From Burkholderiales bacterium (GTDB lineage Bacteria; Pseudomonadota; Gammaproteobacteria; Burkholderiales; UBA11063): a stretch of 62,960 nucleotides of DNA. A model generated the notes under the pieces. That model was not told where the DNA came from. It did not search any database and was given only the letters and a program-made list of their open reading frames with translations. The translations under genes and the position numbers were made by a program. Numbering within the stretch: position 1 is the stretch's first letter; each line of letters begins with the position of its first letter. Shown in pieces: positions 49,470 to 58,385 of the stretch. The stretch lies in NCBI GenBank assembly GCA_028693355.1, contig JAQUVM010000004.1:1-62960 (forward strand), in the 5' to 3' direction.

Positions 49470-50477
49470 ATGAGTAGACCAATGAAAGTAGTTTTTATTT
49501 ATCGAAAACAAATGTCAGGAACATTTAGTATTGAAGGTCTTTTTGCTAATTTTAGGGAGCAATTAAAAGAACGATGTGAAATTATTGAATATTATGCTAA
49601 TGGTCCAAAGAATATTCTCAAAGATGCATCAAATTTGAGAAAGTTAAATGCTGATGTTTATCATGTAACTGGTGATATTCATTACATTACTTGTTTTCTT
49701 CCCAAAAATAAAACTATATTAACGGTGCACGATATAAATTATTATTGTGATAGATTAAAAGGTATTAAAAAATTTATTTATAGAATAATTTATTTAACCA
49801 TTCCTTTGCGAAGTGTAAAGTATATAACGACTATTTCTAGTGCTACTAAGCAAAGGTTACAGCAAAGTTTATTTAAATGTCCTGATATTAAAGTAATATC
49901 AAATTGTTATAATGATAAATTATTTAAATTTAGAGCTAAGGACTTTAATTCTAAGGAAACAAATATTTTATTATTAGGTACTGCACCAAATAAGAATTTA
50001 TTGCGTGTGATTGATTCTATCAAAGATATTTCGTGTAAACTAACTATTATTGGTAAATTAAATGAGAATATTTTAGACAAATTAAAAAACGACAATATAA
50101 AATATGAAAATTATTTTGACTTAACTATGGAAGAAATTTATCAATATTATGTAAGATGTGATATGGTTGTTTTTGCTTCTACCTCTGAAGGATTTGGTCT
50201 TCCTATTTTGGAAGCTCAAGCTGTAGGAAGAGCTTTAGTTACTTCTAATATTTATCCTATGCGAGATATTGTTGGTATTGGTCATGTATGTATCATAGAT
50301 CCTTATTCTGTTTCAAGCATTAAAAATGGGATAGAGAAAATTATTGGTAATGCTGAGTTTCGAAATCATGTTATAGATGGTGGTTTAGACAACGTTAAGA
50401 ATTACGCTCCAAATAGTATAGCGAATGAATATTATCAATTATATGAAGATATATATCTCAAAAATGATGTTAAGTAG
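49470..50477 (+). CDS. Glycosyltransferase family 4
   Basis: GT-B glycosyltransferase of 335 aa. The N-terminal domain has DVYHVTGDIHYI and TILTVHDINYY. The donor-binding part has the sequence STSEGFGLPILEAQAVGRALVTSN, with the E-x7-E motif. Donor and acceptor cannot be predicted. It follows wzc after 10 bp and is the last gene before the UDP-FucNAc synthesis set. Confidence 0.88.
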   Translation: MSRPMKVVFIYRKQMSGTFSIEGLFANFREQLKERCEIIEYYANGPKNILKDASNLRKLNADVYHVTGDIHYITCFLPKNKTILTVHDINYYCDRLKGIKKFIYRIIYLTIPLRSVKYITTISSATKQRLQQSLFKCPDIKVISNCYNDKLFKFRAKDFNSKETNILLLGTAPNKNLLRVIDSIKDISCKLTIIGKLNENILDKLKNDNIKYENYFDLTMEEIYQYYVRCDMVVFASTSEGFGLPILEAQAVGRALVTSNIYPMRDIVGIGHVCIIDPYSVSSIKNGIEKIIGNAEFRNHVIDGGLDNVKNYAPNSIANEYYQLYEDIYLKNDVK

Positions 50478-50505
50478 TTAAATTATAAATATACTATTCA
50501 ATAAA

Positions 50506-50533
50506 GTTTAAGAAATTAGCTTAAATCTTAAAC
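50506..50533 (+). promoter_or_regulatory. Inverted repeat upstream of wbjB
   Basis: GTTTAAGA and TCTTAAAC form a perfect 8-bp inverted repeat around 12 bases. There is no T run, so a terminator is unlikely; an operator or a chance AT-rich palindrome is possible. Confidence 0.35.
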
Positions 50534-50563
50534 AAGATGAAGGTAAAAGTAGGGAAATTAAAT

Positions 50564-51607
50564 ATGTTTAATGGGAAAATTTTATTAATAACTGGTGGTA
50601 CTGGTTCGTTTGGTAATGCGGTATTACGCAGATTCTTAAATATGGATGTAAAAGAAATTCGTATTTTTAGCCGTGATGAAAAAAAACAGGATGATATGAG
50701 AAAATTATTCAATCATCCTAAATTAAAATTTTATCTAGGAGATGTTAGAGATATCCAAAGTGTAATTAATGCCTGCCGCGGAGTTGATTTTATATTTCAT
50801 GCCGCAGCTCTAAAGCAAGTTCCATCATGTGAGTTTTATCCATTAGAAGCAGTAAAAACTAATGTATTAGGTACTGAAAATGTATTGGAAGCAGCTATTC
50901 AATGCGGTGTTAGTCGTGTGATTTGTTTAAGTACAGATAAGGCTGCATATCCAATCAATTCAATGGGTATATCAAAAGCAATGATGGAAAAAGTTATGGT
51001 TGCTAAATCTCGTAATCTAGATAGCAGTAAAATAGTTATTTGTGCTACGCGTTATGGCAATGTAATGGCTTCTCGTGGTTCTGTAATTCCTCTTTTTATA
51101 AATCAAATTAAAAATAATCAGCCAATTACAATTACTGATCCCAATATGACACGTTTTATGATGACTCTTGATGACGCTGTTGATTTGGTAATTTACGCTT
51201 TTAATCATGGTAATAATGGTGATATATTTGTTCAAAAAGCTCCGTCTTCAACGGTTAAAGATATTGCTCAAGGAATTAAAGCTCTATTAAATGAACCATA
51301 TTATGATACAAAAATCATTGGTACTAGACATGGTGAAAAGTTATATGAAGTATTATTAACCCGAGAAGAACGTGCTTGTGCTATTGACCATGGTGACTAT
51401 TTCCAAGTTCCTGCAGATTATAGAGATCTGAATTATGATAAATATTTTGCTGAAGGTAATACGGAAATTACAGAGTTTGTTGATTATAATTCGCACAACA
51501 CTAATCGTTTAGACCTAGAAGGTACTAAACAGATGTTGTTACGCTTAGCATCAATTAGAAAAATTGTTGATTCAAGTAATTGTGATATATTATTTGAGGG
51601 TGAATAA
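50564..51607 (+). CDS. wbjB: UDP-GlcNAc 4,6-dehydratase / 5-epimerase (WbjB/CapE)
   Basis: First enzyme of UDP-N-acetyl-L-fucosamine synthesis, an inverting dehydratase of the FlaA1/CapE short-chain reductase group. The NAD(P) motif is TGGTGSFG. The usual Tyr-x3-Lys is replaced by Met-x3-Lys (NSMGISK), as in CapE. The track start is 50537, but the ATG at 50564 (MFNGKILLITGG) has AGGG upstream and the family N-terminus, giving 347 aa. It is followed directly by wbjC and wbjD. Confidence 0.93.
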   Translation: MFNGKILLITGGTGSFGNAVLRRFLNMDVKEIRIFSRDEKKQDDMRKLFNHPKLKFYLGDVRDIQSVINACRGVDFIFHAAALKQVPSCEFYPLEAVKTNVLGTENVLEAAIQCGVSRVICLSTDKAAYPINSMGISKAMMEKVMVAKSRNLDSSKIVICATRYGNVMASRGSVIPLFINQIKNNQPITITDPNMTRFMMTLDDAVDLVIYAFNHGNNGDIFVQKAPSSTVKDIAQGIKALLNEPYYDTKIIGTRHGEKLYEVLLTREERACAIDHGDYFQVPADYRDLNYDKYFAEGNTEITEFVDYNSHNTNRLDLEGTKQMLLRLASIRKIVDSSNCDILFEGE

Positions 51608-51609
51608 TT

Positions 51610-52725
51610 GTGAAGGTCTTAATTACAGGTGCAGATGGGTTTATTGGTAAAAATTTACAAATAAAGCTATCGGAATTAAATAATTGTGAGATTATTAAGT
51701 TTACAAAAAAGGCTAATAATAGCTTAGAATTACTTGCAGATCTAGTTGCTCAGGCAGATTTTATTTTTCATTTAGCTGGTGTTAATAGACCAGATAATAT
51801 TGAAGAATTTACAACAAATACAAATCTAACTGCTTTTTTATGTGATTGTATTAAATCAACTAAACGATTTATACCATTGGTTTTATCATCTTCAACACAA
51901 GCTCAGTTAGATAATCCATATGGGGTTAGTAAAAAATTAGCAGAAGATGAATTACTTGCGTTTAATCGTATTACGAATAATCCAGTATTCATTTATCGTT
52001 TAACAAATGTTTTTGGTAAGTGGAGCCGTCCAAATTATAATTCTGCTGTCGCGACGTTTTGCCATAATATTGCAAATGATTTACCTATTACCATTAATGA
52101 TAAATTGTCTTCTTTGCGTTTGGTCTATATTGATGATGTGGTCGATAGCTTTGTTCATTTGTTAAATAATTATAAAGCAGAAAGCTTGATTTATCAAACT
52201 ATAACACCTGAATATAATACTAGCGTTGGTGAAGTTGTAAATATTATTAATGGCTTCAAAAATAGTGTTGAAACAGGTGTTACATTAGCAGTTGGAACTG
52301 GATTAATTCGAGCGCTTTATTCTACATATTTATCATTTTTACCAACATCTAAGTTTACATACTCGTTAGTAAAGCATGAGGATACGAGAGGCATATTTGT
52401 TGAAATGTTAAAGACTCCAGATAGTGGTCAATTTTCATTTTTTACAGCGCATCCAGGTATTACCAGAGGTGGTCATTATCATCATACTAAAACCGAGAAG
52501 TTTTTAGTAATCAAAGGAATTGCATTGTATCGCTTTCGCCATATTATTACTAATGAATACTATGAGATTAAAGTTAGTAGTGAAAATCCAACCGTGGTTG
52601 AAACAATACCTGGATGGTCACATGACATTACTAACATTGGAGAGTGTGAGTTAATAGTCATGTTATGGGCAAATGAAATATTTGATAGAAAAAAACCAGA
52701 TACGGTTACATTTAAAGTGGAATAA
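51610..52725 (+). CDS. wbjC: UDP-sugar epimerase/reductase (WbjC/CapF)
   Basis: Bifunctional enzyme of the same pathway: the C-terminal cupin epimerises and the N-terminal short-chain reductase reduces the 4-keto intermediate to the 6-deoxy-talose form. Residues 1-240 show ITGADGFIGKNL and the YGVSK pair; the cupin (from about residue 250) has TRGGHYHHTKTEKFLV, with the metal-binding His residues. GTG start, 2 bp after wbjB. 371 aa. Confidence 0.93.
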   Translation: MKVLITGADGFIGKNLQIKLSELNNCEIIKFTKKANNSLELLADLVAQADFIFHLAGVNRPDNIEEFTTNTNLTAFLCDCIKSTKRFIPLVLSSSTQAQLDNPYGVSKKLAEDELLAFNRITNNPVFIYRLTNVFGKWSRPNYNSAVATFCHNIANDLPITINDKLSSLRLVYIDDVVDSFVHLLNNYKAESLIYQTITPEYNTSVGEVVNIINGFKNSVETGVTLAVGTGLIRALYSTYLSFLPTSKFTYSLVKHEDTRGIFVEMLKTPDSGQFSFFTAHPGITRGGHYHHTKTEKFLVIKGIALYRFRHIITNEYYEIKVSSENPTVVETIPGWSHDITNIGECELIVMLWANEIFDRKKPDTVTFKVE

Positions 52726-52731
52726 ATATAA

Positions 52732-53862
52732 GTGAAAAAATTAAAAATATTAACGATAGTTGGAACTCGCCCAGAAATTATTAGGCTATCTCGTGTTATG
52801 GCACGACTTGATGAACATTGTGATCATATTATTGCTCATACTGGGCAAAATTATGATTATGAATTGAATGAGATTTTTTTTAAAGATTTAGGTATTCGGA
52901 AACCTGATTATTTTTTGAATGCTAGTGGTGGTAATGCAGCTGAAACTATAGGTAATATTATTATTGCTGTGGATAAAATATTTACTAAGGTAATGCCTGA
53001 AGCTATATTAATTCTAGGTGATACTAATAGTTGTTTATCTGCAATTCCTGCTAAACGTCGTAAAATTCCGATTTTTCATATGGAAGCTGGTAATCGTTGT
53101 TTTGACATGAGGGTTCCAGAAGAAATAAATCGAAGAATTGTTGATCATACTGCAGATGTTAATATGACATACAGCTCAATTGCCCGAGAGTATTTATTAA
53201 GAGAAGGGTTATCATCTGATTTAGTTATAAAAACAGGTAGCCCAATGTTTGAGGTGTTAAAGCATTATCAATCTAATATTGATAATTCTAACGTATTAGA
53301 GGAATTACAATTATCCTTAGGAGCTTACTTTGTTGTCAGCATACATCGTGAAGAAAATGTTGACTCAGATCAGAATTTTCTGAAAATGGTAGAAATTTTA
53401 AATGCAGTATCAGTAAAATATAAGCTTCCTATAATTGTTTCAACTCATCCTAGGACTAGAAAACGTATTGAAGAACTTGGAGTGGTGTTTAATCCACTGG
53501 TGAATCTATTGAAGCCTTTAGGGTTCCATGATTATGTAAAGCTGCAAAAATCAGCTAAAGCTGTTTTATCAGATAGTGGAACAATTAATGAAGAGTCTTC
53601 GATTTTGAATTTCCCTGCTTTAAATATACGTGAAGCAAGTGAAAGACCAGAAGGAATGGAAGAAAGTTCTGTTATGATGGTGGGGTTAAATATAGATCGA
53701 GTTATGCAAGGGCTAGAAATTTTAGAATCTCAAGGAATTGGCGATGAGCGTTTATTACGTCAAGTTGCTGATTATAGTATGCCAAATGTATCGGATAAGG
53801 TTGTACGAATTATTCATAGTTATACTGATTATGTAAATCGGGTAGTGTGGAAAAAATACTGA
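52732..53862 (+). CDS. wbjD: UDP-N-acetylglucosamine-type 2-epimerase (WbjD/CapG)
   Basis: Non-hydrolysing 2-epimerase that finishes UDP-L-FucNAc. Signatures are VGTRPEIIRLSR, HTGQNYDYELNEIFF, EAGNRCFDMRVPEEINRR and SDSGTINEESS. 376 aa. GTG start, 6 bp after wbjC; its stop overlaps the next ATG (TGATG). With its two neighbours it forms the complete three-gene set known from Pseudomonas O11 and Staphylococcus type 5/8. Confidence 0.93.
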   Translation: MKKLKILTIVGTRPEIIRLSRVMARLDEHCDHIIAHTGQNYDYELNEIFFKDLGIRKPDYFLNASGGNAAETIGNIIIAVDKIFTKVMPEAILILGDTNSCLSAIPAKRRKIPIFHMEAGNRCFDMRVPEEINRRIVDHTADVNMTYSSIAREYLLREGLSSDLVIKTGSPMFEVLKHYQSNIDNSNVLEELQLSLGAYFVVSIHREENVDSDQNFLKMVEILNAVSVKYKLPIIVSTHPRTRKRIEELGVVFNPLVNLLKPLGFHDYVKLQKSAKAVLSDSGTINEESSILNFPALNIREASERPEGMEESSVMMVGLNIDRVMQGLEILESQGIGDERLLRQVADYSMPNVSDKVVRIIHSYTDYVNRVVWKKY

Positions 53863-55082
53863 TGAATGTATTATTTATATTTTCTCGCCATTCGCAAGAT
53901 CCTAGGGATTCAACATTAACTAAAGACTTATCAGAAGAATTTGTTAAGAATGGTGTAAATGTTTATGTTATGACAATGTCTGAGAGTAGAGATAATAAAC
54001 ATACGAATATGGCGATGGAAAGTGGTTGTAATGTCCTTCGTGTTAAAACTGGGAATTATTTTAACTGTAAAACTAAAATTGAAAAAGTAAAAACCATATT
54101 AACATTGCCAGAAAAATTTGTTAATGCAGCCAAAAAATATTTAAAAGATGTTAAGATTGATTTGATTGTAACTCATACGCCTTTTGTCTCTAATAAAAGA
54201 ATAATTAGACCATTAAAGGATTTTTTTCAATGTAAAGCTCATTTAATTTTATGGGATATCTTTCCAAAAAATGCTTTTGATCTGGGAATCATACAAAATA
54301 AATATATTTTTAAAGTTTTTCAAAATTTAGAAATAAAAATGTATAAATCATTTGATCACATTTGGTGCATGTCAAATGGTAATGTAGATTATATGAGAAA
54401 TAATTTTCCCGAGTTAAGCAGCGTGGGAATTGAACTATTATACAATAGCTCAAAAATAAAACCCTTACCAATTATTAGTAAAAGTCAAATTCGTCAAAAG
54501 TTTGGTTATTCTGATTCAGATATTATTGCAATTTTTGGTGGTAATATGGGAGTTCCACAAGCTTTAGAATGTATTATTTATTTGGCAGATAGAGCTATAC
54601 AAAATAATTTTGTAAATGCTAAGTTTCTCTTCGTTGGTAAAGGAACTCAGACTGATTATTTAAAAGACTTAGCAAATGATATGAAATTATCTAATGTGAA
54701 ATTTATTGAACAGTTACCTAGAGATGATTATGAAAATATTACATTTATGGCAGACATAGGAATTGTTAGTTTAGATAAAAGATTCACGGTGCCTAATTTT
54801 CCATCAAAAACTACAGATTACTTTAAATTAAGTTTACCAATTTTAGCAAGTTTAGATAATTGTGCTATGAATGATTATGGTGATTTTTTGTTAAATACTG
54901 TGAAAGCTGGTAGATGTTCATTATCAGGTGATATTGATGATTTATTTGAACAGTACCAGATATTGTATTTAGATGCTAAATTGCGTGAAGAGCTTGGTTA
55001 TAATGGGCGCAAGTTTTATGAAAAAGAACTAGGTGTAGATATTGCTTATAAAAAGATAGTGAATTGTTATAACGAACACTAA
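53862..55082 (+). CDS. Glycosyltransferase family 4, candidate FucNAc transferase
   Basis: GT-B glycosyltransferase. The ATG at 53862 overlaps the wbjD stop and is preferred over the track's GTG at 53847, giving 406 aa. N-terminal residues resemble WbuB-type transferases (NVLFIFSRHSQDPRDSTLTKDL). The donor part has IIAIFGGNMGVPQALE and KFLFVGKGTQTDYLK. Position right after the UDP-FucNAc genes makes it the best candidate to use that donor. It is the last gene of the polysaccharide locus; no terminator was seen after it. Confidence 0.82.
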   Translation: MNVLFIFSRHSQDPRDSTLTKDLSEEFVKNGVNVYVMTMSESRDNKHTNMAMESGCNVLRVKTGNYFNCKTKIEKVKTILTLPEKFVNAAKKYLKDVKIDLIVTHTPFVSNKRIIRPLKDFFQCKAHLILWDIFPKNAFDLGIIQNKYIFKVFQNLEIKMYKSFDHIWCMSNGNVDYMRNNFPELSSVGIELLYNSSKIKPLPIISKSQIRQKFGYSDSDIIAIFGGNMGVPQALECIIYLADRAIQNNFVNAKFLFVGKGTQTDYLKDLANDMKLSNVKFIEQLPRDDYENITFMADIGIVSLDKRFTVPNFPSKTTDYFKLSLPILASLDNCAMNDYGDFLLNTVKAGRCSLSGDIDDLFEQYQILYLDAKLREELGYNGRKFYEKELGVDIAYKKIVNCYNEH

Positions 55083-55196
55083 TTATTGTTTCTTATTCTC
55101 CTGACATTATTCAAATTAATGTATTTAGTGACGTATTTTGTAGTATAATTACGCACTCGATTCTCGTCTATTGTTTAAAACTTCTAATTTATATAA

Positions 55197-56621
55197 ATGA
55201 AAAAAATGAAAAAAATATTATTGTATTGTTTGTTGGATATTGTTTTACTTGGTTGTAACAATGGCCTTAATAATACTGCATCTCAAGTAAATTCTATCAG
55301 TAAATCTTTGATAATAGAATCAGGCGTATTTCATAATATGGGGCCATTCTCTGATTTTAATAGTATTACATATGGTAATGGACTATTTGTAGCAGTTGGT
55401 AATAATGGATCTATCGCAATTAGTAAAGATAATGGACTTAATTGGAAATATGTTGATTCATTTGCCTCTGTAAATCTTAATTCTATTACGTATGATTCTC
55501 TTAATAGTATTTTTTATGCGGTTGGAGATGTTGGTACACTACTGTCATCACATGATGGTATTAATTGGAGTATTAATGCGCCTTTAAATCCAGTGATTAA
55601 TTTATTCACGGTGTCATCGATTAATGGAAATTTAATTATTGGTGGTGAACGCGGGTTAATTTTTGAAATACAGTATCCAAGAGGTAGTATAGTTTTACGT
55701 GGTGGACTTACTCAAGCTAATATTTTATCAAGTGGCTACGATCCATTACGCGGTATGATGTATGTTGGTACTAGCCTTGGCGCTATTGAATATAAGTCAT
55801 ACAAATATTGGAATGAGGCACAGTGGTCAAATCCAAAACAATTGAGTGGATATAAGAGTATAACAAGCCTTTCTTATGATGAGGCAGACGCTTTAATGTT
55901 AGCATCAGATATTGGTGGTAATATTTATCTAGGACAAGATGGTGATTGGACATCTCCAATTAATGTTGGTTATGGTGGCTTGACAAAAATACTATATGAT
56001 TCTTTATCTGATAAGTTTCTTGCTTTTGGTGAAAGCGATTCTTTTGCTTATAGTGGAAATTTTAATTATTGGGAATCTAAAAAGCTAAGCCATAAAAATT
56101 ATAAAGATATGGCTTGTCATAATGCATACTGCGTCTTAGTGGGTATAGATGGACATATTGTACATTCTTTTGAACGAGATAATATAATGGTTCCTATTTT
56201 TCATGAACCTGTTGCGATAAATTATCATTACGAGGCAGTTTTGACTGAGCCAGATGATGCAACTAAGCAGCAATATGGCCGCGATTCTATGCTTGATATT
56301 AAAGTAGGATCTTATGGTCTTAAAGGATTTCATCTAACAAATGTGAGTAATGATCATAAACCGCTATATATTAATGCAGCTTTGGATACTAATATAAGCG
56401 ATGTTGTAATTGATTATGGCAGATCATCTTGTTTCATGGGGAATGCTAAACTACATAAGCAACTAAATTATGGAGAAAGTTGTTCTTTAGTTTATCGTTA
56501 CAATCCAGTAAAAATGTTAAATATGAGTAGCTTTTTGGCTGGAGTTAATTTATATAGAGAAGATAAAGAAGCTATTCAGAGCTCCTTAGTTAAAGTATTT
56601 TATTCGTCAAATAATAATTAA
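55197..56621 (+). CDS. Asp-box lipoprotein, paralogue 1 (no Ig-like repeat)
   Basis: Predicted lipoprotein: lipobox LLGC, Cys 20, Asn at +2. Residues about 45-330 hold a repeat of beta-propeller type, with the Asp-box-like turns SKDNGLNW and SSHDGINW and the units FVAVGNNG and FYAVGDVG. After that a domain of about 90 residues has two Cys (RSSCFMG, GESCSLVYRY) shared with paralogue 2. Function unknown; sialidase/YCF48-like propellers commonly bind ligands. Two in-frame ATGs near the start, without a clear ribosome-binding site. Follows the polysaccharide locus after 114 bp. Confidence 0.7.
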   Translation: MKKMKKILLYCLLDIVLLGCNNGLNNTASQVNSISKSLIIESGVFHNMGPFSDFNSITYGNGLFVAVGNNGSIAISKDNGLNWKYVDSFASVNLNSITYDSLNSIFYAVGDVGTLLSSHDGINWSINAPLNPVINLFTVSSINGNLIIGGERGLIFEIQYPRGSIVLRGGLTQANILSSGYDPLRGMMYVGTSLGAIEYKSYKYWNEAQWSNPKQLSGYKSITSLSYDEADALMLASDIGGNIYLGQDGDWTSPINVGYGGLTKILYDSLSDKFLAFGESDSFAYSGNFNYWESKKLSHKNYKDMACHNAYCVLVGIDGHIVHSFERDNIMVPIFHEPVAINYHYEAVLTEPDDATKQQYGRDSMLDIKVGSYGLKGFHLTNVSNDHKPLYINAALDTNISDVVIDYGRSSCFMGNAKLHKQLNYGESCSLVYRYNPVKMLNMSSFLAGVNLYREDKEAIQSSLVKVFYSSNNN

Positions 56622-56640
56622 TAAATAGGTATTTAAATAT

Positions 56641-58344
56641 ATGAAATATGGTATATTGTTAAGTGTGATTATGTCTGTAGCCTTGATTGGTTGTCAAGAT
56701 AATGGTGTTGGTAGTTCATTAAATAGTTTACAAAGTTTAGAGCTTGAAACATCTGTATCAAAATCTATGACAAAGTCTTTATTGTCTAATTCAAATGAAA
56801 ATATTCTTCATGGTTTGAATGATGTAACTACAAATGGTAGTTTATATGTTGCTGTTGGTAATGATGGTATTATTATATATTCGAATGATGGTATGTCTTG
56901 GGATAGCATTGTTGGAATTACAGCTGTGAATTTGCATGCAATTACATATAATCAGAATAATAAATTATTTTATGCTGTTGGTGATGGCGGTTTAGTTATT
57001 TCATCTGCAGATGCTGTAAATTGGAATATTTATAAACGTTTAAATCCTGCACAAAATTTATTATCTATTTACACAAAAAATGGTGATGAGTTTATAGGTG
57101 CTGAATCAGGGTATGTGTTTGAAGTTGATACATCTTCACCACGAAGTACAGTTACAGTAAGACAAGTTTCTGATGATGGTGATGTGAATACTATAGCTGC
57201 TAATAATGATTTAATGGTATTAGGCACATCTAAAGGTGGTATTTACTTTAAACAATATGAAGGATATGATTGGCAGAACGTGTCAACACATAATTCATTA
57301 AATTATAGTGATATGTATTTTGATAAAATTGATGGGGATTTTATTGCGACAAGCTTAAATGGCTATGTAATGCGCTCTAAAAATGGGATGCATTGGTCAT
57401 TGCCTGTTCAAGCTGTTGCAAATACAGATAAAGGGTTTAAAATAAAATCTATCTCTGTTGAACCAAATACATATAAATACTTGCTTGGTGGTGGTGATCA
57501 AAACGATACATTTATTAGTTCTAGTGATGATTTTAATAGATGGAATACTGTATCATATGGTAATTTAGGTTCTATTAATAAGGTAAAATGTTTTGCTACA
57601 CAAGGTTGGTGTTTAGCTATTGGTGAAAATAGTACCATGTTGCGTAGTAGTTATGATGAGCTTTCACAAAGCATTAAGTGGGATAAAATTCATTATAATA
57701 ATTCCATTATAAGTGCAGAAATAAATATTAAATCTACAGCTCAAAAAAAAGATTATATTGCTTATAGCATAATAGCTTCAAATAGTTCAAATGAATCTTT
57801 TGATTATACATCTTTTGTGGATGTGACATCATCTAATCCAAGTATTGCAGAAATTAATTCCATTGGTAAAATCTATGCTAAAAATAACGGAAGTACGCTA
57901 TTAACTTTTAAATTACCAAATGGTTTAAAATTTGAAAAAAATTTAACTGTTATTGATAAAGCAGTTACCATTGCTGATCCAAAACCTGGAACATATAAAT
58001 ATGACCGTGATGCTTTAACAGGTATCCCTGTTGGAACTATGGGTTTAAAGACCTATGTATTAACTAATATGATGGATTTTAACCTTACGGTACGCTCTGT
58101 TATTATACCTGCTAATGATTTCATCACACTTGACTTATCAAAAACAACTTGTTATAAAAATAGTGATATATTGCAACCTATAAATTTGCAGCCAGGTGCT
58201 AGTTGTACGATTGTTTATAAATATTTACCTAAAATATATGAAACATACAATACTTTTAATAGTTATGTAATTTTTAATGATGATGTGAATAAAGAGTATA
58301 TAAGTGCTAGTGCTATAGTTCCATATTCTGGTTGGATATTGTAG
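56641..58344 (+). CDS. Asp-box lipoprotein, paralogue 2 (one Ig-like domain)
   Basis: Lipoprotein with lipobox LIGC, Cys 18. Residues about 55-330 repeat the propeller pattern of paralogue 1: VAVGNDG, SNDGMSW, YAVGDGG, SADAVNW and SKNGMHW. Then one BIG2-like domain (TSSNPSIAEINSIGKIYAKNNGSTLLTF, near residues 380-440) and the Cys-pair C-terminal domain (MGLKTYVLTN, GASCTIVYKY). 567 aa. It starts 19 bp after paralogue 1, so they are probably cotranscribed. Confidence 0.7.
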   Translation: MKYGILLSVIMSVALIGCQDNGVGSSLNSLQSLELETSVSKSMTKSLLSNSNENILHGLNDVTTNGSLYVAVGNDGIIIYSNDGMSWDSIVGITAVNLHAITYNQNNKLFYAVGDGGLVISSADAVNWNIYKRLNPAQNLLSIYTKNGDEFIGAESGYVFEVDTSSPRSTVTVRQVSDDGDVNTIAANNDLMVLGTSKGGIYFKQYEGYDWQNVSTHNSLNYSDMYFDKIDGDFIATSLNGYVMRSKNGMHWSLPVQAVANTDKGFKIKSISVEPNTYKYLLGGGDQNDTFISSSDDFNRWNTVSYGNLGSINKVKCFATQGWCLAIGENSTMLRSSYDELSQSIKWDKIHYNNSIISAEINIKSTAQKKDYIAYSIIASNSSNESFDYTSFVDVTSSNPSIAEINSIGKIYAKNNGSTLLTFKLPNGLKFEKNLTVIDKAVTIADPKPGTYKYDRDALTGIPVGTMGLKTYVLTNMMDFNLTVRSVIIPANDFITLDLSKTTCYKNSDILQPINLQPGASCTIVYKYLPKIYETYNTFNSYVIFNDDVNKEYISASAIVPYSGWIL

Positions 58345-58385
58345 TTAATTGGTAGTTTGTTTTAAATAGTAAGTTTAGGTGTGAA

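Noticed and set aside
55144-55149. TATAAT as a promoter for the lipoprotein triplet
   Set aside because: Position is reasonable, but no acceptable -35 box or extended -10 was found; left out of the features.
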